A program made the translations under genes and the position numbers. DNA of 25,592 nucleotides from an uncultured Muribaculaceae bacterium (GTDB lineage: Bacteria > Bacteroidota > Bacteroidia > Bacteroidales > Muribaculaceae), in contig CAJLTZ010000031.1 in the NCBI GenBank assembly GCA_905209725.1, positions 1 through 25,592 on the forward strand. Reading direction: 5' to 3'. The notes under the pieces are model-generated. The model was not told where the DNA came from and did not search any database. It saw only the letters and a list, made by a program, of their open reading frames with translations. The stretch's first letter is position 1. Each line of letters begins with the position of its first letter. Of this stretch, positions 16,327 to 22,955 are shown piece by piece.

Positions 16327-17295
16327 ATGCATATGGCAGACGCACTGCTGTCGCCGGCGGTGGCCCTTACGGCATCGGCGGCAGCCACGGTCCTCATCGT
16401 GACGGCCGGAATGAAGATAAAGAAGAGCGGCAATGAGAATATGGTGCCGCTGATGGGAGTGTTAGGGGCATTTGTGTTTGCCGCGCAGATGGTGAATTTC
16501 ACGATTCCGGGCACAGGGTCGTCGGGCCATATCGTGGGCGGCGTGCTGTTGGCGGCGCTCCTCGGACCCTGGGCGGCGTTCTTGACGCTGACTTCGGTGC
16601 TCATCATCCAGTGCCTCATCTTTGCCGACGGCGGACTGATGGCGCTCGGATGCAACATATTGAATATGGCGGCTATGACATGCCTTGTGGCATATCCGTT
16701 GATATATAAGCCCCTTCGTGGGTCGGCTGGCGGCTCGTGGCGCATGATGGGCGTGTCGCTGCTTGCCTGCACAGTCGGCCTTGAACTGGGAGCCGTGATG
16801 GTGAGCGTGGAGACGGCGCTCTCCGGAGTCACCGCGCTTCCATTCGGCGAATTTCTGGCGCTGATGACCGCAATCCATCTCGCCATCGGAGTGGGTGAGG
16901 GACTTGCCACAGGCGTCGTGCTGATATTTGTGAAGAAGGCGGAGCCCGGGCTTCTCTATGAGCGCGACCGCAGGGCGCATCATCGTCAGGCAATGCGCAA
17001 GAGCGTGATCTGGTTTGCTGTGGCCGCCCTCGCAATCGGCGGTGGCCTCGCGTTCCTGGCTTCAAGCAATCCCGACGGCCTTGAATGGTCGATTAAGCGG
17101 ATACTCGGCACCACCGAACCTGCAGGTGCCGTATCGGCTGTGGCCGATGCGGCCGGTGCGGTGCAGGCATCCACATCATTCCTCCCTGATTATGAGAACA
17201 GTTTCTCGGGAATCATAGGGGCGCTGATGGTGGTGGCGCTTGTATGGTCGTTCGCCTACCTGCTCACTGCCCGGCGTAAAAGAGTGAAAGCGTAA
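16327..17295 (+). CDS. nikMN: Fused NikM-NikN (CbiM-like) substrate-binding component of an ECF nickel/cobalt importer
   Basis: This 322-residue inner-membrane protein is the metal-selective S component of an energy-coupling-factor importer. It begins Met-His (MHMADALLSP). In this family the amino terminus and His2 bind the metal, which fixes the start codon. A second conserved histidine lies in GTGSSGHIVGGVLL (His68). The CbiM domain covers about residues 1-205. A C-terminal part (about 226-322) with PDGLE (249-253), LPDYE and a last helix corresponds to NikN/PDGLE proteins and appears fused here. Nickel and not cobalt is inferred from the adjoining urease genes. It is followed by the T and A components. 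Confidence 0.93.
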   Translation: MHMADALLSPAVALTASAAATVLIVTAGMKIKKSGNENMVPLMGVLGAFVFAAQMVNFTIPGTGSSGHIVGGVLLAALLGPWAAFLTLTSVLIIQCLIFADGGLMALGCNILNMAAMTCLVAYPLIYKPLRGSAGGSWRMMGVSLLACTVGLELGAVMVSVETALSGVTALPFGEFLALMTAIHLAIGVGEGLATGVVLIFVKKAEPGLLYERDRRAHHRQAMRKSVIWFAVAALAIGGGLAFLASSNPDGLEWSIKRILGTTEPAGAVSAVADAAGAVQASTSFLPDYENSFSGIIGALMVVALVWSFAYLLTARRKRVKA

Positions 17296-17319
17296 GGAAG
17301 CGTGCAATAGCCTGATGTG

Positions 17320-18111
17320 ATGGGAACACTGGAGAAGTCGATATATGTGCTGCGGGAGATGAACACCGGGCGCCGCGACGACTTGCGTCTATGCGACGTG
17401 CGTTGCGGGCTGCTGGTGTGCATCCTCTATCTGGTGGCGATGTTGTCGGTGCCGGTGCATTCGCTTCAGGCTCTCATTTTTTTTGCGGTATGTCCGGCGG
17501 TGGCTGCTGCCATAGCCGGTATCGAATTCGGCAAGGTGCTGGTCCGTTCGCTTGCGGTGCTTCCGTTAGTGGCCCTGATTGGCGCCTTCAATCCCTGGTT
17601 TCACCGCGATGCGGCTTTCGAGGTCGGAGGCGTGGCCGTAAGTATGGGCTGGCTGGAATTTGCCGCGATAATCCTGCGCGGACTGCTGTCGGTGCAGGCG
17701 CTGCTGGTGCTCACCGAAGCCTATGGATTCGCGGGAATATGTCGCGGAATGCGACGGCTCGGAGTGCCGGGATTCCTCACCACGCAACTCCTCTTCGTGT
17801 TCAGGTATCTCGACGTGCTTCTCACAGAGGCGCTCACCATGCGCCGTGCGCGTGAGGCGCGAGGGTATATGAAGAAAAGCATGAGCCTGCGGATGTGGAG
17901 CACGATGACCGGACAGCTTTTTATCCGCACCGTGCATCGCGCGCAACGGGTGCACCGCTCAATGCTTGCCCGGGGATTTCATGGCGAGATGCCTGTTTAT
18001 GGCGATGGTTCGATGCGCTGGCGTATGTCAGATACCATAGTGCTTGTTGTATGGTCTGCGGTGTTCGCCGTTCTGCGTTTTGTCAATCTTGGCGCCCTCT
18101 TTAATTTCTAA
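17320..18111 (+). CDS. cbiQ: ECF transporter T component CbiQ/NikQ
   Basis: This 263-residue transmembrane coupling protein connects the metal-binding component to the ATPase. The two cytosolic coupling motifs of the family are visible as AREARG (177-182) and LARGF (216-220), separated by the amphipathic helix region that contacts the nucleotide-binding domains. About five hydrophobic segments precede or follow them. The longest frame begins at GTG 17317, but the adjacent ATG at 17320 is the more likely start. It lies 24 nt after nikMN and 12 nt before cbiO, a standard nikMN-Q-O order. Confidence 0.93.
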   Translation: MGTLEKSIYVLREMNTGRRDDLRLCDVRCGLLVCILYLVAMLSVPVHSLQALIFFAVCPAVAAAIAGIEFGKVLVRSLAVLPLVALIGAFNPWFHRDAAFEVGGVAVSMGWLEFAAIILRGLLSVQALLVLTEAYGFAGICRGMRRLGVPGFLTTQLLFVFRYLDVLLTEALTMRRAREARGYMKKSMSLRMWSTMTGQLFIRTVHRAQRVHRSMLARGFHGEMPVYGDGSMRWRMSDTIVLVVWSAVFAVLRFVNLGALFNF

Positions 18112-18123
18112 AGGAGAAAAAAT

Positions 18124-18834
18124 ATGAGTCATCATTATATAAGATTCAGCGATGTGAGTTACGAATATCCCGGCGGAGTGAAGGCTCTCGACGGGGTCAG
18201 CTTCTATGTGGGGCATGGGGAGAAGATGGCATTGCTGGGTCGCAACGGCGCCGGGAAGTCGACGCTTCTGCTCCACACCGACGGGCTTCTGATGGCCTCA
18301 AGCGGGGAGGTGAACGTGGGGGATGTTCCGGTCACCAAGAAAACGCTTCCGGTCATCCGGCAGTCGGTGGGGATTGTGTTTCAGAATCCTGACGACCAGC
18401 TGTTCATGCCCACGGTGGAGGAGGATGTGGCGTTCGGGCCGCTGAATATGGGTTTGCCGCCGGAGGAGGTGGAGCGGCGCGTGGCAGGCGCGCTTGAGGC
18501 TGTCGGTGTGCCGCATCTGCGAAAGCGCGCACCCTGGCAATTGTCCGGAGGACAGAAGCGGAGCGTGGCTATTGCCACTACTCTCTCGATGGAACCCTCG
18601 GTGCTGGTGCTCGACGAACCGACCTCCAATCTCGACTGGGATGCCCGGCGGCGTGTGATAGAGATACTCAAATCATTCCATCACACCTGCATAATCGCGA
18701 CTCACGACCTTGACCTGGTGAACGAAATGTGTCCCAGAAGCATTGTAATGGAAAAGGGACATGTGGCAGCCGACGGACCCACCGCCGAGTTGCTCGCCGA
18801 CCGACGTGTGCTGGATATCCTCGGAATCGACTGA
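18124..18834 (+). CDS. cbiO: ECF transporter ATPase component CbiO/NikO
   Basis: This 236-residue ABC ATPase energises nickel (or cobalt) uptake. All motifs are intact: Walker A GRNGAGKST (39-47), a Q-loop in FQNPDDQLF (Gln87), the signature LSGGQKRS (140-147), Walker B VLVLDEP (160-166) and the switch histidine in ATHDLD (His194). The NPDDQLF form of the Q-loop is typical of ECF ATPases. As a single ATPase gene it would act as a homodimer. It closes the importer set, and the channel-like gene follows 34 nt later. Confidence 0.95.
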   Translation: MSHHYIRFSDVSYEYPGGVKALDGVSFYVGHGEKMALLGRNGAGKSTLLLHTDGLLMASSGEVNVGDVPVTKKTLPVIRQSVGIVFQNPDDQLFMPTVEEDVAFGPLNMGLPPEEVERRVAGALEAVGVPHLRKRAPWQLSGGQKRSVAIATTLSMEPSVLVLDEPTSNLDWDARRRVIEILKSFHHTCIIATHDLDLVNEMCPRSIVMEKGHVAADGPTAELLADRRVLDILGID

Positions 18835-18868
18835 TTACTCTTCTCTCTATCAATAAACTATACCGACT

Positions 18869-19621
18869 ATGGGAACACGACTTGAAGCTATCGACGCTCG
18901 TCTGCGTCATTACGGCATATTCGCTTTATTACACGTCATCATATTGCTGGCCAGTGTTTTTCTGGTGGTCTGCATTTCCTGGGACACGTTTGAGAATCTG
19001 CAATTCTACCGCCAGCCGCAATTTCTCACGCTGCAGTTCTGGATCTGCATGCTCTTCCTCGCGGATTTCTTTGTGGAGCTATTCCTTTCCCCCCGCAAGA
19101 AGCATTTCCTTGCCACCCGCTGGGTGTTCTTCCTCGTTTCGGTGCCATGGCTGGCGATATTCACCTGGCTTAACATTCATTTCGACCCGCAGGTGGAATA
19201 TGTGCTTCAGTTCATTCCGCTGGTTCGCGGCGGGTATGCGCTTGCCATAGTGGTGGGCTGGTTCACATCGAGCAAGATTTCGAGTCTCTTTTTCTCCTAT
19301 CTTATCACGCTGATTGCATCTATCTATTTCGCCTCGCTCGCCTTCTATCTTTTCGAGCATGGAGTGAACGCCCTTGTCACTAATTATACCGACGCGCTCT
19401 GGTGGGCTTTTATGGATGCAACCACGGTTGGATCGAATATCGTGGCCATCACGGCTGTGGGCCGTGTGCTGTCGGTGGTGCTCGCAGCCTTGGGTATGAT
19501 GATGTTTCCGATCTTCACTGTGTATATCACCAATAAGATTACGGCGAATCATTCGCGCCGCATCACATTGTCGTCGTTAGGACTTAGCGGCGAACCGGGC
19601 GAGGAGGATGGGTATGTATAA
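18869..19621 (+). CDS. Six-helix voltage-gated-type ion channel-like protein with a TVGSN filter
   Basis: This 250-residue protein has the layout of a bacterial 6-TM cation channel. Four hydrophobic segments lie at about residues 17-36, 54-73, 84-102 and 112-131. The pore module (about 141-225) has an outer helix, a re-entrant pore loop (LWWAFMDATTVGSN, 177-190) and an inner helix (VLSVVLAALGMMMFPIFTVYI). The filter position reads TTVGSN in place of TTVGYG, and the S4-like segment has only one arginine (Arg120), so neither K+ selectivity nor voltage gating can be assumed. It is last in the urease/nickel run, 34 nt after cbiO. Its stop codon overlaps the tRNA terminator on the other strand. 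Confidence 0.8.
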   Translation: MGTRLEAIDARLRHYGIFALLHVIILLASVFLVVCISWDTFENLQFYRQPQFLTLQFWICMLFLADFFVELFLSPRKKHFLATRWVFFLVSVPWLAIFTWLNIHFDPQVEYVLQFIPLVRGGYALAIVVGWFTSSKISSLFFSYLITLIASIYFASLAFYLFEHGVNALVTNYTDALWWAFMDATTVGSNIVAITAVGRVLSVVLAALGMMMFPIFTVYITNKITANHSRRITLSSLGLSGEPGEEDGYV

Positions 19622-19639
19622 AAAGAGGTGCTCGCCTCT
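19620..19639 (-). terminator. Intrinsic terminator of the tRNA-Val transcript
   Basis: On the minus strand AGAGG (19639-19635) pairs with CCTCT (19628-19624) around a 6-nt loop and runs into TTTTT. It overlaps the last two bases of the channel gene stop codon, so the convergent transcripts are tightly packed. Confidence 0.65.
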
Positions 19640-19679
19640 ACGGCCGAAACCGTAAAGACGAGCTGGGGATTGTGGGGAG

Positions 19680-19754
19680 TGGGCGCTTACGGATTCGAAC
19701 CGCAGACCCTCTGCTTGTAAGGCAGACGCTCTAAACCAGCTGAGCTAAGCGCCC
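19680..19754 (-). tRNA. tRNA-Val (anticodon TAC), second in transcript
   Basis: This 75-nt tRNA folds fully: acceptor GGGCGCT/AGCGCCC, anticodon stem TCTGC/GCAGA around CTTACAA, and T-arm TGCGG-TTCGAAT-CCGTA. The anticodon TAC lies at 19719-19717 and reads GUA/GUN valine codons. No CCA is encoded after the discriminator A. It is the downstream member of a tandem pair whose bodies are identical outside the acceptor stem. Confidence 0.96.
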
Positions 19755-19797
19755 CAAAGATTTTTTGATTGCCCGCGACCTCAGTCGCTTTAATCGG

Positions 19798-19872
19798 TGG
19801 GCGATTACGGATTCGAACCGCAGACCCTCTGCTTGTAAGGCAGACGCTCTAAACCAGCTGAGCTAATCGCCC
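19798..19872 (-). tRNA. tRNA-Val (anticodon TAC), first in transcript
   Basis: This 75-nt tRNA is identical to its neighbour except that the last-but-one acceptor pair is A-T (GGGCGAT/ATCGCCC) where the other has C-G. The anticodon TAC is at 19837-19835. The 43-nt spacer to the second tRNA contains a small perfect hairpin (GCGAC/GTCGC, 19775-19788), which may aid processing of the dicistronic precursor. Confidence 0.96.
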
Positions 19873-19883
19873 GATTGCGGATG

Positions 19884-19915
19884 CAAAGTTAAGTCATTTT
19901 TTCGGTTCACACAAA
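19884..19915 (-). promoter_or_regulatory. Promoter of the tRNA-Val pair
   Basis: On the minus strand TTTG (19915-19912) and TAACTTTG (19891-19884) are separated by 20 nt, an exact Bacteroidetes-type promoter. The start would fall near 19877, a few bases before the first tRNA. Confidence 0.7.
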
Positions 19916-19924
19916 TTTTTTTGC

Positions 19925-19932
19925 TAATTTTG
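19925..19932 (+). promoter_or_regulatory. Probable -7 element of the queA-aroA promoter
   Basis: TAATTTTG matches TAnnTTTG on the plus strand and lies 72 nt before queA. No convincing -33 TTTG is seen at the right distance, so the call is weaker than for the divergent tRNA promoter next to it. Confidence 0.45.
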
Positions 19933-20004
19933 TGAAGTTTTTTCGTAAAAATTTTTCCGCAAAAGTCGGGAAATTTTATTTACGTGCTGATATTCAATTA
20001 AATA

Positions 20005-21282
20005 ATGGCTTCAATAAAATCACGCACAGAATCGATAAGAATCGAGGATTTTGATTATCCGCTGCCCGACGAGCGCATTGCGCGTCATCCGCTGGTGCGG
20101 CGCGACGCCTGCAAACTCTTGGTGAGCCGCTGCCCTGAAGAAACTCTTCATGCAAAATTCTCTGATGTGGCTTCCCTTCTTCCGGAGGGAAATCTTGTGG
20201 TGTGCAATGATACTCGTGTGATAAATGCCCGCATCTCTTTTCATAAATCGTCAGGTGCCCGAATCGAGGTCTTTCTGCTCGACCCGATGGCGCCGGAGGA
20301 TTATGTGCTGATGTTTCAGCAGAGGGGAAGCTGCCGCTGGCGCTGTCTTGTGGGTAATTCAAAGAAATGGAAAGAGGGGGAATTGGTAAAAGAGATAGAG
20401 GTGGATGACGTTCCGGTAAGGCTCCGCGCCCGCAGGGTGGGGGATGCCGGCGGCAAGTCGCAGGAGATTGAGTTTTCCTGGGACGGAGATGTCACCTTTG
20501 CAAGTGTGGTGGAGGCGGCCGGCAACATACCGATTCCTCCCTATCTGAAGCGTGAGAGCGAGAAGAGCGATCTTGACGACTATCAGACAGTATATGCGGA
20601 GGTGAAGGGCTCGGTGGCCGCACCTACTGCCGGACTTCATTTCACGCCGGAAGTGTTTGCCGCGATGCGCGGCCGGGGAATGGATATTCGCAGGGTAACG
20701 CTTCATGTGGGTGCCGGCACGTTCCAGCCCGTGAAGAGCGACACCATCGGCGATCATCCGATGCACACGGAGGCAATCAGCGTGGAGCGGGATGTGATAG
20801 AGGCCTTGCGTGCGGCAATCGCAGAGGGCCGGGGCATCACTGCCATCGGCACCACCTCGGTGCGCACGCTTGAGTCGCTTCCCTATCTGGGGCGCCATGC
20901 GGCCGAGGGGGACGGCCAACTTGCCGTGTCGCAATGGGAGGCTTATGATTATGCAGATATGGATGTCGACACTCTCCGGGTGCAGACGATCGAATGGCTC
21001 GATGCTCTGCTCAGACTGCTTGATGAGAGGGGCGAGAATATCATCACGGCGCATACTTCCATTATGATTGCTCCGGGTTTCAGATGGCGTGTGGTGGATT
21101 CGATGGTGACCAATTTCCATCAGCCGCAGTCGACGCTGCTCTTGCTTGTGAGCTCCTTCCTGGGAAATGACGCGGAGGGAAATCCCCGCTGGCGCCCGCT
21201 TTATGATACCGCACTCGCCGGCGATTACCGTTTCCTGAGTTATGGCGACGCCTGTCTCTTCTTCAAAGGGAAAGAGGTATAA
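20005..21282 (+). CDS. queA: S-adenosylmethionine:tRNA ribosyltransferase-isomerase QueA
   Basis: This 425-residue cytosolic enzyme transfers and isomerises the ribosyl part of SAM onto preQ1 in tRNA to make epoxyqueuosine, the penultimate step of queuosine synthesis. Family blocks are visible as FDYPLPDERIARHP (16-29), NDTRVINAR (68-76), IPIPPYLKR (175-183), AAPTAGLHFT (205-214) and LHVGAGTFQPV (233-243). It is longer than the roughly 350-residue enterobacterial form. Its position next to tRNA genes is probably chance, since tRNA-Val is not a queuosine substrate. aroA follows 7 nt after its stop. Confidence 0.96.
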   Translation: MASIKSRTESIRIEDFDYPLPDERIARHPLVRRDACKLLVSRCPEETLHAKFSDVASLLPEGNLVVCNDTRVINARISFHKSSGARIEVFLLDPMAPEDYVLMFQQRGSCRWRCLVGNSKKWKEGELVKEIEVDDVPVRLRARRVGDAGGKSQEIEFSWDGDVTFASVVEAAGNIPIPPYLKRESEKSDLDDYQTVYAEVKGSVAAPTAGLHFTPEVFAAMRGRGMDIRRVTLHVGAGTFQPVKSDTIGDHPMHTEAISVERDVIEALRAAIAEGRGITAIGTTSVRTLESLPYLGRHAAEGDGQLAVSQWEAYDYADMDVDTLRVQTIEWLDALLRLLDERGENIITAHTSIMIAPGFRWRVVDSMVTNFHQPQSTLLLLVSSFLGNDAEGNPRWRPLYDTALAGDYRFLSYGDACLFFKGKEV

Positions 21283-21289
21283 AGAATAT

Positions 21290-22465
21290 ATGCAGATGAA
21301 GGTGCGTGTGGAATTGCCGGGATCGAAGAGCGAGGCTGCGAGAGCGCTTGTTTGCCGCTTCGTGCGCAGACGCCTTGGGCGGGGAGATGTGGAATTGCGC
21401 AATCTGCCTGAGTGCGACGATACGCTTGCGCTTCGGGAGGCGTTGCTGCAATTGGAATGTGCAGCCCCCGGCGTCCTTACGGATTATTATCTCGGCGAGG
21501 GGGGCACGAGCCTCCGTTTTTTCGTGGGGATGGCCGCTTCTTGCGAGGGGATGGTGTCGAGGATCGACTGTGCCGATGCCTTGCGTCGCCGGCCGTTGAG
21601 TCCACTCGTGGATGCATTGCGGGAGTTTGGCGCCGACATAAGATATACGGAGGAGGATGGACGGGCGCCGCTTCTTGTGAATGGAAAAACGCTTCTTGCC
21701 GATTCTGCTGTGAGGGTGGATGGCTCGGTGAGCAGTCAGTTTGCGTCGTCGCTTCTGCTTGCTTCTCCGTTATGGAGGGACGCAGGTGAAGTGCTTGTCG
21801 ATGGTTGCGTGTCGCGGCCATATGTGGAAATGACGCGGGAAGTGACGCGGCGGATGGAGTGCCTCACCGATGGTGCAGCCGTCTATGAGATAGAACCCGA
21901 CTGGTCGGCCGCAAGCTATTTTTATGAGTGGAATCTGCTCTATCCGGAAGTGGAGGCAGTGCTGCCGGCAATGCGCATGGGCAACGATTCTCTGCAGGGC
22001 GATTCCGCCTGTGCCGAGATTTTTGCTGCTATTGGTGACTTCAACGGTGTTGGTTCCGGACTCTTTGAAAGGGAGATGAACGCCACTCCTGATCTTGTGC
22101 CGGCTCTTGTGGTGGGATGCTGCGTGAGCGGCTTACCGTTCCGCTTCACCGGTGTGGCGCATCTGCGCCATAAGGAGAGCGACCGCCTTGCGGCATTGCA
22201 GACGGAGATGGCCAAGGCGGCGTATCGGCTACATGTCGGCGCTGATTCGATATGTTGGGATGGGAGATTGGGGAAAAGACTGGAAGATTGGATTTTGTTT
22301 GATGCGCACGGCGACCACCGTATGGCCATGGCACTCTCTGTGGCTGCGCCGCGCATTGGCAATTGTGAGGTTATGGGGATGGAATGCGTTTCGAAGAGCT
22401 TTCCCGGTTTTGAGGATGAGCTGAAGAAACTGACCCGTGCGCTTGATTCGTGCAAAAGAGATTAG
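21290..22465 (+). CDS. aroA: 3-phosphoshikimate 1-carboxyvinyltransferase (EPSP synthase), divergent form
   Basis: This 391-residue enzyme of the shikimate pathway joins PEP to shikimate-3-phosphate. Despite divergence from enterobacterial AroA, the key positions are present: Lys13 in PGSKS, GEGGTSLRFF (69-78) for the usual NAGT block, SSQFASSLLLASPL (148-161), catalytic Asp268 in NATPDLVP, Glu296 in RHKESDR and DHRMAMA (342-348). The longer frame starting at 21242 overlaps queA. ATG 21290 (or 21296, MKVRVELPGSKS) fits better, because the family core begins at once and queA ends 7 nt before. It is somewhat short for the family. The next gene starts 3 nt after its stop. Confidence 0.93.
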   Translation: MQMKVRVELPGSKSEAARALVCRFVRRRLGRGDVELRNLPECDDTLALREALLQLECAAPGVLTDYYLGEGGTSLRFFVGMAASCEGMVSRIDCADALRRRPLSPLVDALREFGADIRYTEEDGRAPLLVNGKTLLADSAVRVDGSVSSQFASSLLLASPLWRDAGEVLVDGCVSRPYVEMTREVTRRMECLTDGAAVYEIEPDWSAASYFYEWNLLYPEVEAVLPAMRMGNDSLQGDSACAEIFAAIGDFNGVGSGLFEREMNATPDLVPALVVGCCVSGLPFRFTGVAHLRHKESDRLAALQTEMAKAAYRLHVGADSICWDGRLGKRLEDWILFDAHGDHRMAMALSVAAPRIGNCEVMGMECVSKSFPGFEDELKKLTRALDSCKRD

Positions 22466-22468
22466 ATT

Positions 22469-22891
22469 ATGAAAGGAGCATTGATAATATTGGCTGTATT
22501 GATAGCCATCGGCATAATTCTGTATTTAGGAGAGATGCGCCATCGCAAACGCGTGGCGGCCAAGAATGAAAATGAGGAATCTCAGGCTCCGGATGTGGCC
22601 GTGCAGGATTCCTGCTGCGGACAGCATCTTGTGTGCGAGAAGAATCTGCTTACGCCGATGGACGACAAGGTGGAATATTACGACGACGAAGAACTCGACC
22701 GTTTCATCGGGCGCAGTGCCGACAGTTATACCGAGGAGGAGGCAGAGGAATTCCGCGAGGTGTTGATGACATTGCGGGAGGAGGATGCCCCGGGCTGGGC
22801 CCGGAGCATCACTCTCCGCGGTTTGGAACTGCCCTCTGACGTTCGCGACGCGTTGCTGATGATTGTGCGCGACGCGAGAAATAAGTCATAA
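22469..22891 (+). CDS. Small membrane-anchored protein of unknown function, CCG motif
   Basis: I do not recognise a function for this 140-residue protein. It has one N-terminal transmembrane helix (about residues 3-20), a short basic stretch (RHRKR), an acidic linker and then SCCGQHLVCEK (48-58), with three cysteines that could bind metal or form a disulfide. The C-terminal half is rich in Asp and Glu (DDEELDRF, YTEEEAEEFREVL) and ends in a predicted helical region. N-terminal MKGALIILAV places the rest in the cytosol or periplasm depending on orientation. The arginines after the helix favour a cytosolic C-terminus. It is translationally close to aroA (3-nt gap). Confidence 0.75.
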   Translation: MKGALIILAVLIAIGIILYLGEMRHRKRVAAKNENEESQAPDVAVQDSCCGQHLVCEKNLLTPMDDKVEYYDDEELDRFIGRSADSYTEEEAEEFREVLMTLREEDAPGWARSITLRGLELPSDVRDALLMIVRDARNKS

Positions 22892-22955
22892 GTCAGAGTT
22901 ACTAAGTCAGAGGTTATAAGTCAGAGGCCATCAATCCTCAATCCTCAATCAACCC
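22881..22955 (+). repeat. Short degenerate repeats in the convergent intergenic gap
   Basis: TAAGTCAGAG occurs three times (beginning 22889, 22903 and 22917), preceded by a partial ATAAGTCA at 22881, and then TCAATCC/TCAATCA occurs in three tandem steps (22931-22951). The first repeats overlap the stop codon of the upstream gene, and the second set overlaps the stop of the convergent hydrolase gene. No intrinsic terminator is visible in this gap. Confidence 0.6.

Noticed and set aside
20359..21402. 347-residue antisense open frame opposite queA and the aroA start
   Set aside because: queA motifs are intact on the sense strand and the antisense frame crosses a gene boundary without any recognisable domain.
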